Shown here: positions 9,681 to 19,188 of the stretch, in pieces
Layout of the letters: each line of letters opens with the position of its first letter
Numbering within the stretch: position 1 is the first letter of the stretch
Source of the DNA: Gammaproteobacteria bacterium
Lineage (GTDB): Bacteria; Pseudomonadota; Gammaproteobacteria; Chromatiales; Chromatiaceae
DNA: 46,347 nucleotides
Direction: 5' to 3'
Assembly (NCBI GenBank): GCA_024227135.1
Contig: JAAELC010000208.1
Location: forward strand, 1 to 46,347
The notes under the pieces: model-generated
The model's database searches: none
What the model was told of the DNA's origin: nothing
The model's input: only the letters and a program-made list of their open reading frames with translations
Program-made: the position numbers and the translations under genes

Positions 9681-9754
9681 CAGATACCGTCGGGTTGCCG
9701 GGGTTGGCCCTTCGGAGGCTTCCCGGTTGGCCTGCCAACCCTGGGGATGATTGT

Positions 9755-10804
9755 ATGAACGAAATAGATTTGGAAAACTACATAAAAGAAGAGAAGCACC
9801 AGATTTTCCTGAAAAGAAAGTCACTGGATGAAGCGTTGTTTGTTGGTTCGGATAATCCCGATTCACCCACGGCCCTCAGGATTGACGAAATCCAGCCCGG
9901 TCAATGGACAGCCGTCAAGGGTCGGCATATCGATCATAACGATGTCCTGCTTTACGCTTCCTGTGGTGATAGAAACAAAGCCCACCTGAGTCCGGAGTTT
10001 GCCAAGGAATCCCCTTTCCGGGAGATTATCGCTCACGGAATGATTGCCGTGTTCAAGCAACGGTTGCTGGGGAGACGAATACTGCCGGGGGGTAATTTCG
10101 TACTGGCGTCTCAGGCGAAGACCTTTACCGCACCGGTTTACGTATCCACCTCCATGCTGGATTTTTATGAAATCGTTGTCAATGTGGATCGGGAAAAACA
10201 CCAGGTGACAACCGTGGGGTTGTCGGTCCTGAATAATGAGTACGATAAAATCGTGCTGAAGACCAAGAGCGTGTATGTGCCTTCGGCCATATTCGGTGTC
10301 GAGGAAGAGTCCGAGCCCGAGGAGGAGGTGCTGGCAGCTCTGAACAACGTCGATCCGGCATTGGAAACCCGTTTTGAAGAAGATGGTATTCCCAATCACT
10401 TCACCTATGATTACTTCAAACCCGGCCTGTGGGCGAAAATGTCACCCGAGCTGAGAATGAACCACATCTATGCCTTGGCTGGTATCGGTCATATGGACGA
10501 AAAGCTGCATCTGTTCGATGAGCTGTACGGTACTCCAGATTTTCTGTTGCCCTGTGCCGACGATGCATTTCGCTCAGCGGTGCTGGGTACCCTGTTGCCT
10601 GCCATGGGGTCGATCTATCAGAGCGAGAAAACCCGTCTGATTAGACCGTTGCAGCTGGGTCGAGTGGACTCCTGGGTCGTTCTCGATACGGTAGATGAGA
10701 GTTCGAAAGCGCTCAGTATGGGGCTCAGTGCCTATACGACCCAGAAGGGGGCCTTGATGTCGAGTTCCAAAACGCGTATCTATTTTCCCAAACCGATGAC
10801 GTAG
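9755..10804 (+). CDS. MaoC-like double-hotdog protein, putative enoyl-CoA hydratase
   Basis: Protein of about 349 aa. The first half (about 42-165) is a recognisable MaoC/(R)-hydratase hotdog fold: DHNDVLLYASCGDRNKAHLS followed by IIAHGM. D72 and H77 match the catalytic Asp/His of (R)-specific enoyl-CoA hydratases. The second half looks like a diverged hotdog domain without clear catalytic residues. Two roles fit the context. It could be a PhaJ-type hydratase linking (R)-3-hydroxybutyryl-CoA to crotonyl-CoA, or it could stand in for mesaconyl-CoA hydratase, which is also a double-hotdog protein of about 340 aa but is not obviously similar in sequence. The ATG at 9755 is chosen because GGGGA precedes it and the upstream extension lacks similarity. 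It follows etfA and ends at a strong bidirectional terminator. Confidence 0.75.
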   Translation: MNEIDLENYIKEEKHQIFLKRKSLDEALFVGSDNPDSPTALRIDEIQPGQWTAVKGRHIDHNDVLLYASCGDRNKAHLSPEFAKESPFREIIAHGMIAVFKQRLLGRRILPGGNFVLASQAKTFTAPVYVSTSMLDFYEIVVNVDREKHQVTTVGLSVLNNEYDKIVLKTKSVYVPSAIFGVEEESEPEEEVLAALNNVDPALETRFEEDGIPNHFTYDYFKPGLWAKMSPELRMNHIYALAGIGHMDEKLHLFDELYGTPDFLLPCADDAFRSAVLGTLLPAMGSIYQSEKTRLIRPLQLGRVDSWVVLDTVDESSKALSMGLSAYTTQKGALMSSSKTRIYFPKPMT

Positions 10805-10862
10805 GGCGGTTGATCCGGCCCTGTCCAGCACTCCTGGTTTCTGTTTCAGGGGACCGATCATG

Positions 10863-10900
10863 AAAAAACCTCCCCGGCCTGAGAGCCGGAGAGGTTTTTT
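10863..10900. terminator. Bidirectional Rho-independent terminator
   Basis: A 16-bp stem with one mismatch (10863-10878 against 10885-10900) has a 6-nt loop, A6 on the left and T6 on the right. It therefore works in both directions. It separates the rightward etfBA/maoC-like genes from the leftward ccr. Confidence 0.92.
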
Positions 10901-10950
10901 CTTTTCAACGACCCTTACGAGCCGATAGCAGCTTCCTTGCCGGGGGCTGT

Positions 10951-12726
10951 TTACCCGACGATGAGCTTACGCACCACGTCGGTCATGGAGATCACTCCGA
11001 CCGGAATGTTGCGGTCTTCCTGCTGCTCGGTTACCACCAGCCGGTGGATGCCCATGCGGGTCATCGCCGTGACGGCGTCCGCAAGCGAGGTTTCCTTGTC
11101 ACAGGTTGCGCAACCCTCACTCATGATACTCCGGGCGGTGACTTCATGCATGTCATCGTCCGTCTTACCCTGACGCGCCAGTACCAGGTCGGTCTGTGAG
11201 ACCACACCGATTGCTTCATCGGCTTCCTGCACCACGACGGCGTGTACGTTGTTGCCGATCATGACCCTGGCCACCGTCTCCATGTCATCGTCCGGCTTGC
11301 AGACCACTAGGCCGAAGAACATCAGGTCCTTGACCTTGGTGCCATCGTCCGTGATAACCGGCTCCATGCTGTCGGTAGGCTCGGGTGCGATACCAGGCAG
11401 CGGAATGGAACTGGGGTAGGGGTGAGGGCTGATGTGAAGGTCCTTCTTGGGTAGACTGATGGCGGGTGATGGAACAGGTGCTTCAACAGAGGCGCCCAGA
11501 CCAAACTCCTGAGCACCGATCAAGACCGACATATTGCCGTGGGGATGGTTGTTTTCGTACATCAACTGATGTGCATCCGGCAGTTCTGAGTAAGTGAATG
11601 CTCTGGACAGGCAGGGATCCAGGTGACCTTCAAGGGCCAGGTTGTTCATCGCGTAGGACTGTTCGTCGTTGGCGAAGTGGGAACCTTGCAGCCGCTTCTG
11701 GCGCATCCAGAGATAACGCAGATCGACTGTGGCGTTGTAGCCGGTGGTGCCGGCACAGATGACTACCATGCCACCGGTGTCACAAACAAAGATGGAGGTG
11801 GGAATGGTGGATTCGCCGGGGTGTTCGAATACGATTCGGGGGCTGCGTTTCTCGCCCAGGACATCCCAGAGCGCTTTACCGAATCCCCGTACACCTTTCA
11901 GCCAGTTTCCGTATCCAACGTTGTCTTTCCAGTGGGGGAGCATGCCCCAGTGATCGAAATCACGACGATTGATACAACCCTTGGCACCCAGGCTTTTGCA
12001 GTAGTCGGTCTTGTCGTCATTGGAGACAACCGCCACTGACGTGGCTCCTGCTGCTTTGCAGATCTGAATGGCCATGGAACCCAGTCCGCCGGCTCCACCC
12101 CAGATCAGCGCGACATCGCCTTTGGTGACGGCATGCTCTTTCCAGCCATGGAGCATGCGATAAGCGGTGGCTCCTACCAGGACGTAAGCAGCGGCCGCTT
12201 CCCAGTTCATGTGCTTCGGCTTGGGCATACACTGATGGGCCTGCACTTTCGTGAACTGGGCAAAACTACCGTAGTTGGTTTCGTAGCCCCAGATGCGGAA
12301 GGTGGGGGAGTACATCGGATCGTTACCGGCTTTCACCCATTCACAGTTTCTGTTCCAGGTACCACAGTGGGTGACCACTTCATCACCGACCTTGATATTG
12401 GTTACATCTTTACCGACTTTGTAGACGATACCGGAGGCATCGCTGCCACCGATATGAAAATCTTCGGGTTCACCCTGCTTATTTCGGGCTTTGATGACAT
12501 TGACGGGAATACCCAGCGCTGCCCAGACGTTGTTGTAATTAACCCCGGCTGCCATGACGTAGACCAGTGCTTCGTCATCCCCGATTTCCGGGACGTCAAC
12601 CACCTCTTGTTGAAAAGATTCCATCGGCTCGCCGAAACGTTCTTCACGAATCAGCCAGGCGTGCATTTTGGAGGGAACCTCCCCGACTGGTGGTGCCTCA
12701 CCGATGTCGTATAATTCCTTGGTCAT
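10951..12726 (-). CDS. ccr: Crotonyl-CoA carboxylase/reductase fused to a C-terminal CBS-domain pair
   Basis: Cytoplasmic enzyme that reduces crotonyl-CoA with NADPH while adding CO2 to give (2S)-ethylmalonyl-CoA. Residues 1-413 are a full Ccr of the zinc-free MDR superfamily. [24 protein letters not shown] and QGSHFAND carry the Asn, Glu and His known from characterised Ccr as the CO2 pocket, and [20 protein letters not shown] is the nucleotide-binding loop. The usual protein ends about here. This one continues through a proline-rich linker (about 414-462) into two CBS motifs (about 464-520 and 531-591, with [11 protein letters not shown] and [12 protein letters not shown]). CBS pairs usually bind AMP, ATP or similar ligands, so allosteric control of the carboxylase is plausible but unproven. 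GAGG precedes the ATG. It lies downstream of meaB on the same strand, 143 bp away. Confidence 0.95.
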   Translation of the reverse strand: MTKELYDIGEAPPVGEVPSKMHAWLIREERFGEPMESFQQEVVDVPEIGDDEALVYVMAAGVNYNNVWAALGIPVNVIKARNKQGEPEDFHIGGSDASGIVYKVGKDVTNIKVGDEVVTHCGTWNRNCEWVKAGNDPMYSPTFRIWGYETNYGSFAQFTKVQAHQCMPKPKHMNWEAAAAYVLVGATAYRMLHGWKEHAVTKGDVALIWGGAGGLGSMAIQICKAAGATSVAVVSNDDKTDYCKSLGAKGCINRRDFDHWGMLPHWKDNVGYGNWLKGVRGFGKALWDVLGEKRSPRIVFEHPGESTIPTSIFVCDTGGMVVICAGTTGYNATVDLRYLWMRQKRLQGSHFANDEQSYAMNNLALEGHLDPCLSRAFTYSELPDAHQLMYENNHPHGNMSVLIGAQEFGLGASVEAPVPSPAISLPKKDLHISPHPYPSSIPLPGIAPEPTDSMEPVITDDGTKVKDLMFFGLVVCKPDDDMETVARVMIGNNVHAVVVQEADEAIGVVSQTDLVLARQGKTDDDMHEVTARSIMSEGCATCDKETSLADAVTAMTRMGIHRLVVTEQQEDRNIPVGVISMTDVVRKLIVG

Positions 12727-12869
12727 CGTTTTGCCTCTCTATTTACATATTGCTGAATAGAATGGTGGATATGCTTTTTTTAACTTATATCCGTTATCTG
12801 TATCCTGGTGCGCGTGCCTCGTTCCTGTTGTCTGATCAATGGTCCTCCTGGGATAAATCGATTCTGTAC

Positions 12870-13880
12870 CTACCGGGCGAGGGATGCCGTTTCCCCCGCA
12901 CAGTCTGAAAGAAATTGCTCCTGCAACAGATCGTACTGATCGAATGCGGAGCCTTGGGTATCCATTAGTTTTTCCATGAGCACGGTTTTTCCCCCCAGGC
13001 ACTCGATGCCGAAGCGACCGAACTCTTCGAGCAGGCGCTTGATGACCCACTCGGCCTGAAAACGTTGGCGTGACGAGCCGAGGAGACCCTGTCGCTCCAG
13101 CCAGGAGCGGTGTGCTTCCAGGCTGTTGGCGAGCGCTTCGATTCCAGTCCCCTGTGCAGCGCTGGCAGAAAGGGCCGGTACCCGCCAGTCATCATCGTCG
13201 GATGGCTGTTTCAAGGTGGACCGCAGCTCCGACAATGTCTTTTTTGCCGCCAGGCCGATGTCCTCTTTGTTGACCACCAGCACGTGGGGTACTTCCATGA
13301 TGCCGGCTTTCAGAAACTGGATACTGTCTCCCGATGCGGGTTGTGCCACGAAACAGGTGGTGTCCGTCAGCTTTGATACATCGATCTCCTTCTGGCCCAC
13401 TCCCACGGTTTCCACGAGAACGATGTCGAATGCCGCCAGCATCACCAGGCTCATGGGCCAGACCTCGGCGCTTAAGCCACCGAATTCTCCGCGGCAGGCG
13501 AGGGAGCGAATGAACACTTTGTCGTCCAGCTCTCCGGAAAGCATGCGCAGTCGATCGCCGAGCAGAGCTCCGCCGCTGATCGGACTGGAAGGGTCCACGG
13601 CCAGGATGCCGACTGACAGGCCCCGTCCACGCCAGACCTGGACCAGTGCGGCCGTAAGCGATGACTTACCGGCCCCCGGCGGGCCGGTCAGCCCGATCAG
13701 GTGCCCCGTGCGATACAGCCGATCCGCCGGCAGGGTTGCCAGCAGGCGTGCGGCATAACGGCGTGCATCCGGTCGCTTGTCATCGAGTAGATTGAGCGCC
13801 CTGGCCACAGCGGAACGATCCCGTGCCGATACCGATTCGGCAAGGGTCCCAGGGTTCGGAAGTGCACGTACCGCAATCAT
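12870..13880 (-). CDS. meaB: MeaB, G-protein chaperone of the B12-dependent acyl-CoA mutase
   Basis: GTPase of 336 aa in the MeaB/ArgK family. It protects and reloads adenosylcobalamin on methylmalonyl- or ethylmalonyl-CoA mutase. The Walker A loop GPPGAGKSS is at about 64-72. DPSSPISGGALLGDR (switch region) and ETVGVGQKEIDV (Walker B region) follow, with NKED as the base-recognition motif. The C-terminal helices used for dimerisation are present. Its ATG overlaps the mutase stop by one base (TGATG), so the two are translationally coupled and the mutase is its client. Length and motifs look intact. Confidence 0.95.
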   Translation of the reverse strand: MIAVRALPNPGTLAESVSARDRSAVARALNLLDDKRPDARRYAARLLATLPADRLYRTGHLIGLTGPPGAGKSSLTAALVQVWRGRGLSVGILAVDPSSPISGGALLGDRLRMLSGELDDKVFIRSLACRGEFGGLSAEVWPMSLVMLAAFDIVLVETVGVGQKEIDVSKLTDTTCFVAQPASGDSIQFLKAGIMEVPHVLVVNKEDIGLAAKKTLSELRSTLKQPSDDDDWRVPALSASAAQGTGIEALANSLEAHRSWLERQGLLGSSRQRFQAEWVIKRLLEEFGRFGIECLGGKTVLMEKLMDTQGSAFDQYDLLQEQFLSDCAGETASLAR

Positions 13881-15895
13881 CAGGCAGCGTCTTCGAAGCG
13901 CTTCAACCCGTTGTGCTCCCTGATGATGTTCACCAGGTCTGCCATGATCAGGTTCATATCGCTGTCTTTGGGGGTGTAGACGGCCGCTACACCCTGGGCT
14001 TTGAGGTTCTGTTCATCCTCTACGGGGACGATGCCTCCGACTATGACAGGCAGTTCAGAAAGCCCCAGCTTGGCAAGTCGCTTCAAGGCATCATCCACCA
14101 GTTCCAGGTGGCTGCCGGAAAGTACCGACAGACCGATAAGGTGCACACCTTCCTCTTCGGCGGCTTTGACAATCTGTTCCGGTGTCAGGCGGATGCCTTC
14201 ATAAACCACTTCGAAACCAACGTCCCGTGCTTTTACTGCGATCTGCTCGGCACCGTTACTGTGCCCGTCCAGGCCGGGTTTTCCTACCAGTATTTTCAGC
14301 GGTCGCCCCAGATCTTCTCCGGTGCGACGGGTCCGTTCCCGCAGTAGTTCAACCGTATCTGAACGGCCCATGCTCTGGGCTGAAATATCGATACCGGTGG
14401 GTGCTCGGTACTCACCGAAGATATTCCGCAGGACGTTACTCCATTCACCGGTGGTCACCCCGGCGTGGGCGCAGCGAATGGATGACTCCATGATATTCTC
14501 ACCACCGCGGGCGGTATCCTTCAGATTGTCGAGTGCAGCCTCCACGTCAGCATCGTTCCGGCCGGCTCGAAACGCTTTCAGACGTTCGATCTGTTCAAGC
14601 TCAGCGGCGGCGTCGACTTTCATTATTCCGCTGTCTGTTCCCGAGGTGAGGGGGGATTCCGCGGTTTCGGTGAAGCAGTTGACACCGATAATATTGAGGT
14701 CCCCGGATTCGATGGTCCGCATTCGTGCCGTATGGCTGGTGACCAGCTGGCGCTTGACGTATCCGGTCTCAACCGCTTGAACCATGCCGCCTTCTTCCCG
14801 GACGCGCCGCATCTCTTTCTCAGCGCCCTGCACAAGCTCCTGCACCTTGGCTTCGATGATGGGAGAACCATCGAGAATGTCCCCGTACTCGAGTAGGTCC
14901 GTTTCCAGGGCGAGCACCTGCTGCATGCGTAAGGCCCACTGCTGATCCCAGGGTCTCGGCAGGCCAAGGGCTTCATTCCAGGCGGGCAGCTGGATGGCTC
15001 TGGCACGGGCGTTTTTCGACAGGGTGACTGCAAGCATCTCCAGGACGATGCGTTGAACGTTGTTTTCCGGCTGGGGTTCGGTGAGTCCCAGCGAGTTGAC
15101 CTGAATTCCGTAACGGAACCGGCGCAGCTTAGGATCTTCAACACCGTATCTATCCTTTGCAATGCGGTCCCACATCCTGACAAATGCCCGCATCTTGCAG
15201 CACTCTTCGATGAACCGGATGCCCGCGTTGACGAAAAAGGAAGTGCGTCCCACCATGTTGGCAAAGGCGCTGGCGTCGACCTGGCCCGTTTCCCTGATGG
15301 CATCCAGAACGGCTATGGCAGTCGATAGCGCATAGGCCAGTTCCTGTGTCGGTGTTGCTCCGGCCTCCTGCAGGTGATAGCTGCAGACATTGGTCGGGTT
15401 CCACTTGGGGATCTGGTGAACGGTATAGCTGATGATGTCGGTGGTCAGGCGGACCGAAGGTGCCGGCGGGAAGATATAGGTACCTCGGGAGAGGTACTCT
15501 TTGACGATATCGTTCTGGGTCGTGCCCTGCAGTTGGTCGGGTGAGACGCCTTGACGCTCGGCTGCGGCAATATACAGAGAGAGCAACCAGGCAGCAGTGG
15601 CGTTAATGGTCATGGATGTGTTCATTTTGTCCAGTGGGATCTGGTCGAACAGGGTCTCCATGTCACCGATGTGGCCGATGGGTACGCCCACTTTCCCGAC
15701 TTCCCCCCGGGCTAACGGATGGTCCGCATCGTAGCCGGTCTGGGTGGGGAGATCGAAAGCCACGGACAGGCCGGTCTGGCCTTTGGCCAGGTTGGTGCGA
15801 TACAGCTCATTCGACGCTTTGGCCGATGAATGACCCGAGTAAGTGCGCATCAGCCATGGGCGATCACGTTTAACCTCTTTGTCATTATTTTTCAT
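13880..15895 (-). CDS. ecm: Ethylmalonyl-CoA mutase
   Basis: B12-dependent mutase of 671 aa that converts (2R)-ethylmalonyl-CoA to (2S)-methylsuccinyl-CoA. The N-terminal TIM-barrel part begins RPWLMRTYSGHSSAKASNE and TGLSVAFDLPTQTGYDADHP, wording characteristic of Ecm rather than methylmalonyl-CoA mutase. The C-terminal cobalamin domain (about 535-660) has the base-off motif DGHSNG, then GLSVLSGSHL and VGGIVP. Substrate-binding and B12 domains are in a single chain of the usual Ecm length. It lies between mcd and meaB on the same strand. The specificity call rests on these segments and on the presence of ccr and mcd next to it; a methylmalonyl-CoA mutase is the alternative. Confidence 0.92.
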   Translation of the reverse strand: MKNNDKEVKRDRPWLMRTYSGHSSAKASNELYRTNLAKGQTGLSVAFDLPTQTGYDADHPLARGEVGKVGVPIGHIGDMETLFDQIPLDKMNTSMTINATAAWLLSLYIAAAERQGVSPDQLQGTTQNDIVKEYLSRGTYIFPPAPSVRLTTDIISYTVHQIPKWNPTNVCSYHLQEAGATPTQELAYALSTAIAVLDAIRETGQVDASAFANMVGRTSFFVNAGIRFIEECCKMRAFVRMWDRIAKDRYGVEDPKLRRFRYGIQVNSLGLTEPQPENNVQRIVLEMLAVTLSKNARARAIQLPAWNEALGLPRPWDQQWALRMQQVLALETDLLEYGDILDGSPIIEAKVQELVQGAEKEMRRVREEGGMVQAVETGYVKRQLVTSHTARMRTIESGDLNIIGVNCFTETAESPLTSGTDSGIMKVDAAAELEQIERLKAFRAGRNDADVEAALDNLKDTARGGENIMESSIRCAHAGVTTGEWSNVLRNIFGEYRAPTGIDISAQSMGRSDTVELLRERTRRTGEDLGRPLKILVGKPGLDGHSNGAEQIAVKARDVGFEVVYEGIRLTPEQIVKAAEEEGVHLIGLSVLSGSHLELVDDALKRLAKLGLSELPVIVGGIVPVEDEQNLKAQGVAAVYTPKDSDMNLIMADLVNIIREHNGLKRFEDAA

Positions 15896-16282
15896 CGTAA
15901 GTATCTCTCGCTGTGACGACGGAGTGACACGAAGCTCTGTGCCCCAGGCCAGTGTCGTTTGTTTATCCGGTTACCCCCATCCAATGTCGGGAGCCGACAA
16001 TCAATCCCTGAATAGTGACTGAACAGTAATTGCTCCTGCAATGCGCATAATCAATACAATTTGAGATAGCCTGTTGCATGTCGCGAGCTTTACAGCTTCT
16101 CATTGTTGTCTTGCTATAAACCCACTAAAAAAACCGTTTGTCAGGCTAATCCCACTGGGACATTTTATTCTTTGGCTGTATCGAATCCTATTTCAACGGC
16201 AAAGCTGGCTGAGCTCCAGTGACACCTCTCCACCCGGTCTGTTGGGGCCGGGTGGGCGGCGTCCCGGGAACTGTGCTGTGGC
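15896..16282. other. Intergenic region between mcd and ecm
   Basis: 387 bp with no gene. Its AT-rich middle (about 16020-16200) is the probable ecm promoter area, but no clear -35/-10 pair stands out. Near the mcd end, CCACCCGG (16230-16237) pairs with CCGGGTGG (16248-16255), an 8-bp GC stem without a T run. It could be a weak terminator after mcd. Confidence 0.4.
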
Positions 16283-17986
16283 TCAGGTGTCAGCCGCCTT
16301 TTCGATGAGGGAGCGGGCGATCACTTTGAGTGCCAGTATCTCCTCTACACCTTCAAAGATGGAAAGTACCCGGGCATCCAGGAAGAAACGGCTAACCGCG
16401 GTCTCTTCGGCATAACCCATGCCACCGTGTATCTGCTGGGCCTCACGGGTGACCCATTCTGCAGTCTTGCAGGTGAAAAACTTCACCATACTGGCTTCCA
16501 TTTCCCCCTTGCCTTCGTCCATCAGCCGTCCAACGGAATAGGTAAACTGGCGGCTTGCCAGCAGGTAGGCTGCCATGCGCGCAAGCTTGACCTGAGTCAA
16601 CTGGTATTCTGCAATGGGTTTGCTGAAAACGACTCTCTCCGTAGCGTAACTGACAGCCTTCTCGAACGCGGCCTGCATGAGGCCGATAGCCCTTGCGGCT
16701 GTCTGGATGCGTCCACCGGCAAAGCCTGCCATGGTGAAATAGAATCCCTTGCCTTCGCCATCCGGTCCTCCCAGGAGGTTTTCATCGGGAACGAAGTAGT
16801 TGTCGAAGAAAACATCGTAGGAGTGCATGCCGCGATAACCGATAGTGGGGATCGCCTTACCGGTAATGGCCCCGCCGCCCTCCTGTTCGTGCTTGAATTC
16901 GTGACCTTCGAAACGGAGCTTTTCCACGAGAAACATGGAGAGCCCGCGATGGCCTTTGGAAAGATCTGAATCGGTGCGGGCCAGCAGCAGCAGTACGCCG
17001 GCTTTTCCTCCGAAAGTACACCAGGTTTTTGCACCATCGATAAGCCAGCCACCCTCGGTTTTCACCGCTTTACAGCGCATTCCCGCAACGTCGGAACCAT
17101 AATTGGGTTCGGTAACGGCCACGGCGCACATGGGATCGGCGACTGCCAGTTTCGGAAGCCATTTCTGCTTCTGTTCTTCTGTGCCACCTTTCAATAAGGC
17201 CCGAGAGAGTATCTCGGGTCGGGTAATCAGACTGCCGGCTGCACCCAGCGAACCCCGGGAGAGTTCCTCTGTGACCACGATCATCCCCATGTTGTCTTCC
17301 TGGTCGTCGGGTTGCAGGCCCTCGTAGCGTTCGGGAATGGACAGTCCGAAACAGCCAAGCTCTGTCAGTCCATCGAGGATTTCGTCGGGGACGAGAAGAT
17401 CATGCCGGTGGATCTCTTCCGCCAGCGGCATCACCACGTCAGTGGCAAACTTGCGGAAAGTATCCCGCATCATTTCGTGATCGTCATCGAGCAGGTAAGC
17501 ACCGGTCTGGCCATCCATGCCAGCGATGTCTCTGCCAAGCTCGGCTACTCGCGAGACAGCGAGTTGCTCTGCACAGAACTGCTGCAATGCTTCGCTATCG
17601 AGTGTTTTAGCCAGGGTTTCGCGACTGAGGCCGTAATCCTCGGGACGCAGCTCCAGGCGGGCCCGGATAGATTCGATGGTCTCTGCGGTGAAGATCAGAG
17701 CGCATCGGTCTTCCACCGATAACTGATCGCCTGAATCGTTTCTCTGCGCCCTTACCCGGTCGGCGTAGTCCAGTGCAAACCGGGCACCGGATGATTCTGC
17801 CGCTGAAAGTGCTGTATCGTAGGAGACCAGCTGGTAGTCATCGAGTTTGGAAGAAGATATCCGCCCGTTTTCGATGGTGTTGTCTCTCAAACTCCTGATA
17901 GCGGTATTGAGGGCTTCTTCCGTGGCGGCAAGCGACCGACGGGCCCGTTGCATTAATTCCTCCGCGTGACTTACCTGTTCTGTCAT
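16283..17986 (-). CDS. mcd: Methylsuccinyl-CoA dehydrogenase (acyl-CoA dehydrogenase family)
   Basis: Flavin-dependent dehydrogenase of about 567 aa that oxidises (2S)-methylsuccinyl-CoA to mesaconyl-CoA, passing electrons to ETF. The first 150 residues are a helical extension (ARRSLAATEEALNTAIRSL) typical of Mcd and absent from ordinary 380-aa acyl-CoA dehydrogenases. The catalytic core follows, with CAVAVTEPNYGSDVAGM, KTWCTFG, QIHGGMGYAEE and, near the C-terminus, DARVLSIFEGVEEI. The ATG at 17986 is chosen because AGAGGA sits ahead of it; an upstream in-frame Met at 18043 lacks a site. It heads the mcd, ecm, meaB, ccr array. The nearby etfBA genes encode its likely electron acceptor. Confidence 0.92.
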   Translation of the reverse strand: MTEQVSHAEELMQRARRSLAATEEALNTAIRSLRDNTIENGRISSSKLDDYQLVSYDTALSAAESSGARFALDYADRVRAQRNDSGDQLSVEDRCALIFTAETIESIRARLELRPEDYGLSRETLAKTLDSEALQQFCAEQLAVSRVAELGRDIAGMDGQTGAYLLDDDHEMMRDTFRKFATDVVMPLAEEIHRHDLLVPDEILDGLTELGCFGLSIPERYEGLQPDDQEDNMGMIVVTEELSRGSLGAAGSLITRPEILSRALLKGGTEEQKQKWLPKLAVADPMCAVAVTEPNYGSDVAGMRCKAVKTEGGWLIDGAKTWCTFGGKAGVLLLLARTDSDLSKGHRGLSMFLVEKLRFEGHEFKHEQEGGGAITGKAIPTIGYRGMHSYDVFFDNYFVPDENLLGGPDGEGKGFYFTMAGFAGGRIQTAARAIGLMQAAFEKAVSYATERVVFSKPIAEYQLTQVKLARMAAYLLASRQFTYSVGRLMDEGKGEMEASMVKFFTCKTAEWVTREAQQIHGGMGYAEETAVSRFFLDARVLSIFEGVEEILALKVIARSLIEKAADT

Positions 17987-18408
17987 GGTGATTCCTCTTT
18001 TATGATCGGTCTCAGGTTCGCAAAACCAGGGCATTCTGTTCAATAATACTCCGACGCCTGCTCAGGGGTGTTGTGCGCTGATTAACGAATCCAGTGATTG
18101 CAAAACGAAATTAGCAGGATAGATACCCGAGAGAGTAGAAAATCCCTCATGCTTTTTCAATCGGCCTTGCCATCTCCCAATCCGGCTTCCATGACGGAGT
18201 GTCGGATGCCGTGACCTTCCTGCCGTTATTCAACGAGTTGTCGCTGATTTCGGATCAATATCTGGCTACCTCCTGTATGCAAAGCGGCTTCCTCTGTTCA
18301 GCAACTGCAGAAAAAAAAGCCCGGCGGGGAGCCGGGCAAAACTCTCTATGAAGTTGAGAGAGGAGGATTAATGCATGAAAATTACACATGAAAATCTGGC
18401 ATGGAGAA
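17987..18408. other. Intergenic region between phaB1 and mcd
   Basis: 422 bp with no gene. It contains the terminator of the phaB1 transcript (18311-18337). The upstream region of mcd lies at about 17990-18150, where no consensus promoter was seen. CTCTC/GAGAG at about 18343-18361 forms a small additional hairpin. Confidence 0.4.
18311..18337 (-). terminator. Rho-independent terminator of phaP-phaB1
   Basis: Read on the minus strand, GCCCGGC, a 5-nt loop and GCCGGGC are followed by eight T residues. This perfect 7-bp GC stem with a T tract lies about 70 bp beyond the phaB1 stop. Confidence 0.9.
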
Positions 18409-19158
18409 CTAGTGCATGAAAAGTCCGCCGTTTACAGGAATATTCGCTCCGGTAATGTAGGCCTGATCTTCCGCTGCAAGAAAAGCCACTGCCGATGCAA
18501 TCTCTTCCGGAAGCGCCATTCTGCGCATGGGGATGCCCCCGACTATAGCTTCCCGAATGTCTTCACGAATCGCATCAGTCATCGCGGTCTTGACATAGCC
18601 GGGTGAAATCGTGTTTACAGTGATGCCCTTAGCGGCACCTTCCTGGGCAAGTGTCATGGTAAAACCATGCATGCCTGCTTTGGCCGCGGAGTAATTCGCT
18701 TGACCAAACTGTCCCCGTTGTCCATTGAGCGAGGAAATGTTGATGATGCGGCCGAATCCGCGAACCAGCATTCCTTCCCATACCGGCTTGGTGACATAGA
18801 AGACACTTTTCAGGTTGGTGTCGATTACCGCATCCCACTGTTCCGCGGCCATGCGCTTCATGGTGTTGTCGCGGGTAATACCGGCGCAATTGACCAGTAC
18901 GTCCACCGGACCAAACCGTTCCTGTACTTCCGTCATCATGCGTGCGCTGTCTTCCGCTGAGGAGACGTCACCTGCCACCATGCCAATGTCCAGTCCCAAT
19001 TCATTCTGGGCTTTGGTCCACTCTTCCAGTTTTTCTTCTTCAGACGGATGGTAAGTCGCAATGACCTTGTTACCATCTCTGGCAAGGCGCTGGCAGATAA
19101 CAGTCCCAATGCCACCGATACCTCCGGTGACTACGGTGATGCGTGTAATCTGTGTCAT
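18409..19158 (-). CDS. phaB: Acetoacetyl-CoA reductase (phaB paralog 1)
   Basis: NADPH-dependent SDR enzyme of 249 aa that reduces acetoacetyl-CoA to (R)-3-hydroxybutyryl-CoA, the monomer for PHB. It has the cofactor loop TGGIGGIG (about 11-18), NCAGITRD (about 90-97) and the Ser...Tyr-x-x-x-Lys catalytic set in NISSLNGQRGQFGQANYSAAK. The ending VNGGLFMH is typical of PhaB. It is 30 bp downstream of the phasin gene on the same strand and followed by a strong terminator, so phaP-phaB1 probably form one transcript. It is the most divergent of the three paralogs in this window, with a slightly longer early region (EEEKLEEWTKAQNELG). A FabG-like role cannot be fully excluded. Confidence 0.9.
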   Translation of the reverse strand: MTQITRITVVTGGIGGIGTVICQRLARDGNKVIATYHPSEEEKLEEWTKAQNELGLDIGMVAGDVSSAEDSARMMTEVQERFGPVDVLVNCAGITRDNTMKRMAAEQWDAVIDTNLKSVFYVTKPVWEGMLVRGFGRIINISSLNGQRGQFGQANYSAAKAGMHGFTMTLAQEGAAKGITVNTISPGYVKTAMTDAIREDIREAIVGGIPMRRMALPEEIASAVAFLAAEDQAYITGANIPVNGGLFMH

Positions 19159-19188
19159 ACCGATACGCTCTCTGCTGGAGATTCCGGT

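Noticed and set aside
12908-16045. Shared 13-mer ATTGCTCCTGCAA in meaB and ahead of ecm
   Set aside because: One copy is within meaB coding sequence, and matches of this length are expected by chance in 46 kb.
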